Assembly (NCBI GenBank): GCA_051867655.1 | Contig: JBJDYV010000016.1 | Span: 1 to 18,122 of the forward strand | DNA from: JAJPXI01 sp051867655 | Lineage (GTDB): Bacteria > Bacillota > Clostridia > Oscillospirales > Oscillospiraceae | Direction: 5' to 3' | Length of the DNA stretch: 18,122 nucleotides | In this document: piece after piece, positions 14,855 to 18,122 of the stretch | How the letters are laid out: each line of letters begins with the position of its first letter | How positions within the stretch are numbered: the first letter of the stretch is position 1 | Translations under genes and position numbers: made by a program | Notes under the pieces: model-generated | Told to the model about the DNA's origin: nothing | The model's input: the letters and a program-made list of their open reading frames with translations, nothing else | Databases searched by the model: none

Positions 14855-15859
14855 TTAACCCATGCTCTGGGCTGCGAAATACGTCGTGCCGTACTTCTCT
14901 CCGGCTTCCTTCTTGGCCTGCTCCAGCATCTCCGGGGTGACCGCGTCCAGCGCCCGGACCACTGCCGCGTGATCCAGCGGCTTCAGGCCCAGCATCTCCC
15001 GGGCCTGGGCGCTGGTGGCGACCTCGTTGCCCATGGCCTCGACCGCGCGCACGGCCCGCTGCACCAGCATCAGGTTCGTAGCCAGAATCTTATTGCCGTC
15101 CTTGTCCTTGCCGTAGACCACGTTATCCTCCATGCCCACGCGGATGTGTCCGCCGTTGGCCAGCGCGGCAAACATGACGGGCAGGTGCCCCTTGCCCACG
15201 CCGAAGGCGGACCAGGTGACCTCCTGGGGCAGATTGCCCGTGGCCTGCAGGTGCTCGATCTCGGCCAGCATGGCCTGCACATCCCGGGGAGTGGCGTCCA
15301 TGCCGCCCACCACGCCGAGGCACAGCTGGAAGTGCAGGGGGGCCTTGACGATCCCCTTCTTCCAGTAGACGCCTACGGCCCGGATCATGCCCATGTCGAA
15401 CACCTCAAACTCCGGCTTGATGTCCCGCTCCTGATACAGGCTGCCCAGGTCGGTCAGGAAGGTGGGGGAGTTGCTGAAGATGCCGCCGGGGATGCCCCAG
15501 TTGAAGCTGCCCGCGTCGAAGGTGCCCATCTCGATGCCGGGGACGTTGCCGTGGTGCAGCATCCGCACTGCGTTGCCGTAGGGAGAGTCGTCGGAGACGC
15601 GGTTGTCGCCGGAGGAGGTGCAGTTGATGATGACGTCGCAGTCCTCGTGGGCGCGGATCAGCTTGATCGTCTCGTGGAACTTCACCGGGTCCATGACGCC
15701 CGCCCCATTGTCGTCACGCATGTGCAGATGCACGATGGCCGCGCCGGCTTTCCAGCACTCGTAGGCTTCCCGGGCGATTTGCTCCGGCGTCTCCGGAACA
15801 TCGTAGCCGTGGGGGGTAATGGCGCCCGTCAGCGCCGCGGTAATAATCGTTTTTGCCAT
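14855..15859 (-). CDS. Beta-keto acid cleavage enzyme (BKACE, DUF849)
   Basis: Zn-dependent TIM-barrel enzyme of 334 residues that condenses a beta-keto acid with acetyl-CoA and splits it to acetoacetate plus a new acyl-CoA. The family start TGA.TP...P.TPEQIA, the zinc pair His44 and His46 in VHLHMRD, and the late HIRVGMEDN with Glu244 are all present. Position 14 is Ile; in the lysine-fermentation enzyme Kce the matching residue is, from memory, a Glu that binds the substrate amino group, so a non-amino substrate is likely here. The ATG at 15859 has GAGGTG 7 bases upstream; a TTG two codons earlier overlaps it. It has its own good promoter. In the pathway model it is the triacetate acetoacetate-lyase; dehydrocarnitine is the main alternative substrate. 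Confidence 0.93.
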   Translation of the reverse strand: MAKTIITAALTGAITPHGYDVPETPEQIAREAYECWKAGAAIVHLHMRDDNGAGVMDPVKFHETIKLIRAHEDCDVIINCTSSGDNRVSDDSPYGNAVRMLHHGNVPGIEMGTFDAGSFNWGIPGGIFSNSPTFLTDLGSLYQERDIKPEFEVFDMGMIRAVGVYWKKGIVKAPLHFQLCLGVVGGMDATPRDVQAMLAEIEHLQATGNLPQEVTWSAFGVGKGHLPVMFAALANGGHIRVGMEDNVVYGKDKDGNKILATNLMLVQRAVRAVEAMGNEVATSAQAREMLGLKPLDHAAVVRALDAVTPEMLEQAKKEAGEKYGTTYFAAQSMG

Positions 15860-15914
15860 ACTCAATCACCTCGTAAAATTTTTGTTTTGTTCGCCTGAGT
15901 TTTCTCGTGTTTTC

Positions 15915-15943
15915 ATCATAGAAGCTTTTTCTTCCTTTTTCAA
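15915..15943 (-). promoter_or_regulatory. Sigma-A type promoter of the BKACE gene
   Basis: On the minus strand TTGAAA (15938-15943), a 17-base spacer and TATGAT (15915-15920), giving a start near 15908 and a leader of about 50 bases. This is the best-formed housekeeping promoter in the island. Confidence 0.7.
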
Positions 15944-15983
15944 GACGGCTGACCCCAAGTGCTTATTCCCCTTCTTCCGCTCC

Positions 15984-16002
15984 TTATGTCGAAAAAGAAT
16001 AG
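15984..16002. promoter_or_regulatory. Candidate LysR operator, site A
   Basis: TTATGTCGAAAAAGAATAG: TTAT, 11 bases, ATAG. It is centred about 85 bases upstream of the predicted BKACE start point, roughly two helical turns further than the other sites. It could also affect the divergent plus-strand unit. Confidence 0.55.
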
Positions 16003-16091
16003 CCCTCCCGCGCAGCCCGATAGGAGCGGCGCTGCCGGACTTCGCGCGGAGCAGTTTTTTCTTTGGAAAAGCAATAAATTAATATTTCTCA

Positions 16092-16132
16092 AACATTTCT
16101 GAAAACTTTCAAAAACATCAGCCCGGTACAAT
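16092..16132 (+). promoter_or_regulatory. Shared promoter block, copy 1
   Basis: AACATTTC at 16092-16099 and AAACATCAGCCCGGTACAAT at 16113-16132, the latter ending in a TACAAT -10-like box about 45 bases before the gene at 16178. An inverted repeat TGAAA-AC-TTTCA lies at 16100-16111. The 20-base block recurs with two mismatches at 17026-17045. Confidence 0.55.
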
Positions 16133-16177
16133 GCCCCTGCAAACAACAAAAAAATTACATGGAAAGAGGTTCGCACA

Positions 16178-16543
16178 ATGAATCAGAACGATCAGGAATT
16201 TCTCGTACAGAAGATCCGCACCCAGTACACCGAAAAGGAGCACACCCAGCTGGATGCCCTGAAAGAACTGGACGCAAAGGTGAAGCGTCCGGCCAATGTG
16301 TTCGCCTATGTCTTCGGCTGCGCAAGCGCCATCATTATGGGCTGCGGCATGAGCCTTGTGATGACCGACATCGGAGCGGCGCTCGGTATGAGCGGAACCA
16401 TGGCCCCCGGCATTATCATCGGCGTTATAGGTATATTGATGGCGGTCATCAACTATCCGATCTATAAGGGGATTCTCGGCTCCCGCAAGAAAAAGTACGC
16501 GGATCAGATCCTGCAGCTCAGCGAGAAGCTGCTGAAGCAGTAA
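16178..16543 (+). CDS. Small two-helix membrane protein
   Basis: 121-residue protein with a polar, charged N-terminus (1-38), two hydrophobic segments (about 40-62 and 75-97) and a basic amphipathic tail (101-121). It resembles a small family widespread in Clostridia whose database names (for example a pteridine reductase) are not supported by anything in the sequence: there is no nucleotide-binding motif. The ATG at 16178 has GAAAGAGG about 10 bases upstream. The stop is 20 bases before the next small gene, so they form one unit. Function unknown; probably located in the cytoplasmic membrane. Confidence 0.8.
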   Translation: MNQNDQEFLVQKIRTQYTEKEHTQLDALKELDAKVKRPANVFAYVFGCASAIIMGCGMSLVMTDIGAALGMSGTMAPGIIIGVIGILMAVINYPIYKGILGSRKKKYADQILQLSEKLLKQ

Positions 16544-16563
16544 AAGGGAGAGGAGATCAAACC

Positions 16564-16788
16564 ATGTCTAAAATCGTGGAAGCAAATGAAAAGATCGCGC
16601 AGGCAGTCGTCGGCGGCTACAAGAAGATTGAGGAGGGCGTCGTGGGCGGTTACAAGAAAATGGAAGCCGGCGTTGTGGAAGGCTTTGAAAAGGTGACCGA
16701 CAAGTGCGTGGAAAAGCTCTTCGCCAAAGAGGGCGAGTCCGTGGAGGATGCCAAAAAGCGTCTGCGCGGCGAGGACAGCGAGGGCTGA
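16564..16788 (+). CDS. Small protein with four 11-residue repeats
   Basis: 74-residue protein, no cysteine pair, no signal peptide and no hydrophobic helix. Residues 9-52 divide exactly into four 11-residue units: EKIAQAVVGGY, KKIEEGVVGGY, KKMEAGVVEGF, EKVTDKCVEKL, pattern [KE]K[IMV]xx[AGK][VC]V[GE]xZ with Z aromatic or Leu. An acidic and basic tail follows. Such a period is that of extended amphipathic helices (11/3 helices) lying on membranes, as in apolipoproteins and synuclein, or of LEA-type proteins. The ribosome site AGGAGA precedes the ATG at 16564. It is cotranscribed with the two-helix membrane protein upstream. Function unknown; membrane-surface association is an inference from the period. 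Confidence 0.8.
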   Translation: MSKIVEANEKIAQAVVGGYKKIEEGVVGGYKKMEAGVVEGFEKVTDKCVEKLFAKEGESVEDAKKRLRGEDSEG

Positions 16789-16820
16789 GCGGGATTTATC
16801 CTGTACAGCCTCTGGACCTG

Positions 16821-16943
16821 ATGCAATGGATCAACAACGGCCGCTCCGGCGGGAAGTCATGGCCCAAGTCCTTTCGGGGAGGAAAAAAGAGAGCGGATCG
16901 GATCCTGGATACGATCATCCGGGAGATCGAATCGTTTGCATAA
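16821..16943 (+). CDS. Possible 40-residue small ORF or gene remnant
   Basis: Begins MQWINNGRSGG and ends with a charged amphipathic stretch (KKRADRILDTIIREIESFA) before a TAA just upstream of the terminator. There is no ribosome site in front of the ATG. The C-terminal half looks protein-like, so it may be the tail of a decayed gene. Weak call. Confidence 0.2.
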   Translation: MQWINNGRSGGKSWPKSFRGGKKRADRILDTIIREIESFA

Positions 16944-16950
16944 GGGTTCA

Positions 16951-16990
16951 AAAGAACTGTTTCGCAAATTGCGGTGCAGTTCTTTTTTTG
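16951..16990 (+). terminator. Rho-independent terminator of the small-protein unit
   Basis: AAAGAACTG (16951-16959) pairs with CAGTTCTTT (16977-16985) and runs into seven or more T residues. An inner CGCAA/TTGCG pairing can form in the loop. Confidence 0.85.
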
Positions 16991-16993
16991 TTT

Positions 16994-17045
16994 AACATTT
17001 CGGAAACAAGACTTTATCATTTTTCAAACATCAGCCCCGTAAAAT
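16994..17045 (+). promoter_or_regulatory. Shared promoter block, copy 2
   Basis: AACATTTC at 16994-17001 and AAACATCAGCCCCGTAAAAT at 17026-17045, ending in a TAAAAT -10-like box 34 bases before the acyltransferase ATG. The two sub-blocks are 32 bp apart here and 21 bp apart in copy 1, a difference of one helical turn. Confidence 0.55.
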
Positions 17046-17079
17046 AGGAGCCAAACTGAGAGCCGGAAGGAGCGTTTGG

Positions 17080-17892
17080 ATGCTGATTGTATTTCTGCTG
17101 TTTTCCCTGCTGTTCGCGATCCTGTCTTTCGCGGCCGGACTGGTTTCTGCGATCTGGATGGCGGTTCCGGTGTTTTTCCTGAGCTATCTGGCTCTGCTGC
17201 TGCTCTGGGCGGCGGGAGGAGTGATCGCGTCCCTGTTTGTGGACATCCACACGGAATGTGACCGGGACAGTCCGCTGTTCCGCTTTTACGCAAACGGCAT
17301 CGTGGATCTTCTGACGTGCGCGCTGCGCATCCGGGTGCAGGTCAGCGGCATGGAGAAGGTCCCGGCCTCCGGGTTTCTCTTCGTGTGCAACCACCGCTCG
17401 GCATTTGACCCGATCCTGGAAATGGGGATCTTTCGCAAATACCGGCTCGGGTTTGTGTCGAAGAAAGAAAACTTTCAGATCCCGGTGATCGGGAAGATCA
17501 TGCACCGGTGCTCCTGCATCGCGCTGGACCGGGAAAATCCCCGCAAGGCAATCGAGACGATCACCCACGCGGTGCGGACGATCCGGTCCGGAAGCGCGGT
17601 CATGGGGATCTATCCCGAGGGGACGCGAAACCCCGACCCGGAAAGCGGTCTTTTGCCCTTCAAGCCGGGCGCCTTTAAGATCGCCCAAAAAGCGGGCTGC
17701 CCCATCGTCGTGGCCGTCATCCGGAACACGGAATCCGTTTTGAAAAACGCGCCGTTTCGAAAAACCAGGGTGCAGATGAAGATCGTCGGCGTCCTGGACG
17801 AAGACACCGTAAAGCGCAGCAGCACCGTGCGGATCAGCGAAATGGTCCGCGGCATGATGGAGCAGGGTCTCTTTACGCCGTCCCCGGCCTGA
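17080..17892 (+). CDS. plsC: 1-acyl-sn-glycerol-3-phosphate acyltransferase (PlsC-like)
   Basis: Membrane acyltransferase of phospholipid synthesis, 270 residues; transfers an acyl chain to lysophosphatidic acid. Two N-terminal hydrophobic segments (about 2-25 and 28-54) anchor it. The catalytic NHxxxxD motif is N104 H105 to D110 in NHRSAFD. The block FVSKKE (125-130), the EGTR motif (180-183) and FKPGAFKIA (194-202) are the other acyltransferase blocks. The ATG at 17080 has GGAAGGAG upstream. It has its own promoter after the preceding terminator, and shares the promoter block of the small-protein unit, which suggests common control of envelope genes. Acyl acceptor specificity is inferred from the family. 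Confidence 0.92.
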   Translation: MLIVFLLFSLLFAILSFAAGLVSAIWMAVPVFFLSYLALLLLWAAGGVIASLFVDIHTECDRDSPLFRFYANGIVDLLTCALRIRVQVSGMEKVPASGFLFVCNHRSAFDPILEMGIFRKYRLGFVSKKENFQIPVIGKIMHRCSCIALDRENPRKAIETITHAVRTIRSGSAVMGIYPEGTRNPDPESGLLPFKPGAFKIAQKAGCPIVVAVIRNTESVLKNAPFRKTRVQMKIVGVLDEDTVKRSSTVRISEMVRGMMEQGLFTPSPA

Positions 17893-17921
17893 CCGGCGTA
17901 ATTCGACACAATTCATATTTG

Positions 17922-17937
17922 TTCAAACCGTTTTGAA
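17922..17937. promoter_or_regulatory. Palindrome upstream of the last gene
   Basis: TTCAAA-CCGT-TTTGAA, a perfect 6-bp inverted repeat with a 4-base centre. CAAACAT follows at 17946-17952, and a possible TAGGAT -10 box lies at 17962-17967. It may be an operator for the gene at 18023. Confidence 0.4.
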
Positions 17938-18022
17938 GCACCTCCCAAACATACATTTTTTTAGGATAGATCGATCCGGCGCGGCTGCGGTCCGGGCACA
18001 GACAGAAAGGAATGGAACAAAA

Positions 18023-18122
18023 ATGGGTATCAAACAAACCGTCACAAGGGCAGCGCTTACCACCGCCATGAACTATATCTCCGGCGACCCGGAGAAGAAT
18101 CTGCCCAAGCTGCTTCAATTCA
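18023..18122 (+). CDS. Partial CDS cut by the window end
   Basis: An open frame of 33 residues starting MGIKQTVTRAALTTAMNYIS and running off the window. An AAAGG ribosome site lies 12 bases upstream. The segment GDPEKNLPKLL resembles the N-terminus of a group of clostridial radical-SAM proteins I recall, but no cysteine motif falls inside the window, so the function is open. Confidence 0.6.
   Translation, partial: MGIKQTVTRAALTTAMNYISGDPEKNLPKLLQF

Noticed and set aside
4502..15859. Carnitine degradation island (carnitine dehydrogenase plus BKACE)
   Set aside because: The dehydrogenase and BKACE alone would fit, but the crotonase-type retro-Claisenase, NADP SDR and OFA-type carrier do not, and no betaine transporter or betainyl-CoA thioesterase is present. 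Kept as an alternative for those two genes only.
17893..17920. Terminator after the acyltransferase gene
   Set aside because: Only a short CCGG/CCGG pairing with no T run; not enough to call.

Overview
The window looks like a chromosomal segment of a GC-rich, strictly fermentative Gram-positive anaerobe of the Clostridia, most like the gut Oscillospiraceae (Flavonifractor, Oscillibacter or Intestinimonas type). The basis is moderately high GC, strong AGGAGG ribosome sites in front of most genes, and acetyl-CoA, acetoacetate and CoA-transferase chemistry with no respiratory genes. This placement is inference; no rRNA marker is present. I found no tRNA, rRNA, CRISPR array, insertion sequence or phage gene.

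Left edge (38-4408): an OmpR-type response regulator and a short-loop sensor kinase on the minus strand diverge from a three-gene plus-strand unit (ABC ATPase, ABC-2 permease, six-helix membrane protein of unknown function). A perfect 14-bp hairpin at 4461-4496 closes this unit and also the minus-strand genes that converge on it.

Centre (4502-15859): a catabolic island of twelve genes, eleven on the minus strand around one plus-strand LysR regulator. Four transcription units are likely: (1) OFA-type MFS transporter, phosphotriesterase-family hydrolase, 3-hydroxyacid dehydrogenase; (2) thiolase, divergent from lysR; (3) crotonase-fold C-C hydrolase, cupin, NADP-type SDR, CoA-transferase A and B, nitroreductase; (4) beta-keto acid cleavage enzyme (BKACE). 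Read as chemistry this is: reduction of a ring by the SDR, hydrolytic opening of a cyclic 1,3-diketone by the crotonase (it keeps the His/His/Asp/Glu set of 6-oxocamphor hydrolase), oxidation of the hydroxy-keto acid by the dehydrogenase, cleavage of the resulting diketo acid with acetyl-CoA by BKACE, CoA transfer to acetoacetate, and thiolysis to acetyl-CoA. That sequence matches the known anaerobic phloroglucinol route (dihydrophloroglucinol, 3-hydroxy-5-oxohexanoate, triacetate, acetoacetate plus acetoacetyl-CoA). The substrate is an inference from the enzyme set. Three copies of a TTAT-N11-ATAR element lie upstream of units 1, 3 and 4 and are good candidates for operators of the LysR protein.

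Right edge (16178-18122): plus-strand membrane genes: a two-helix small protein, a small protein built from four 11-residue repeats, a PlsC-type acyltransferase, and the start of another gene cut off by the window end. Two of these units share an almost identical 20-bp promoter block. The intergenic stretch 14577-14780 is packed with hairpins and looks like a dispersed structured repeat.
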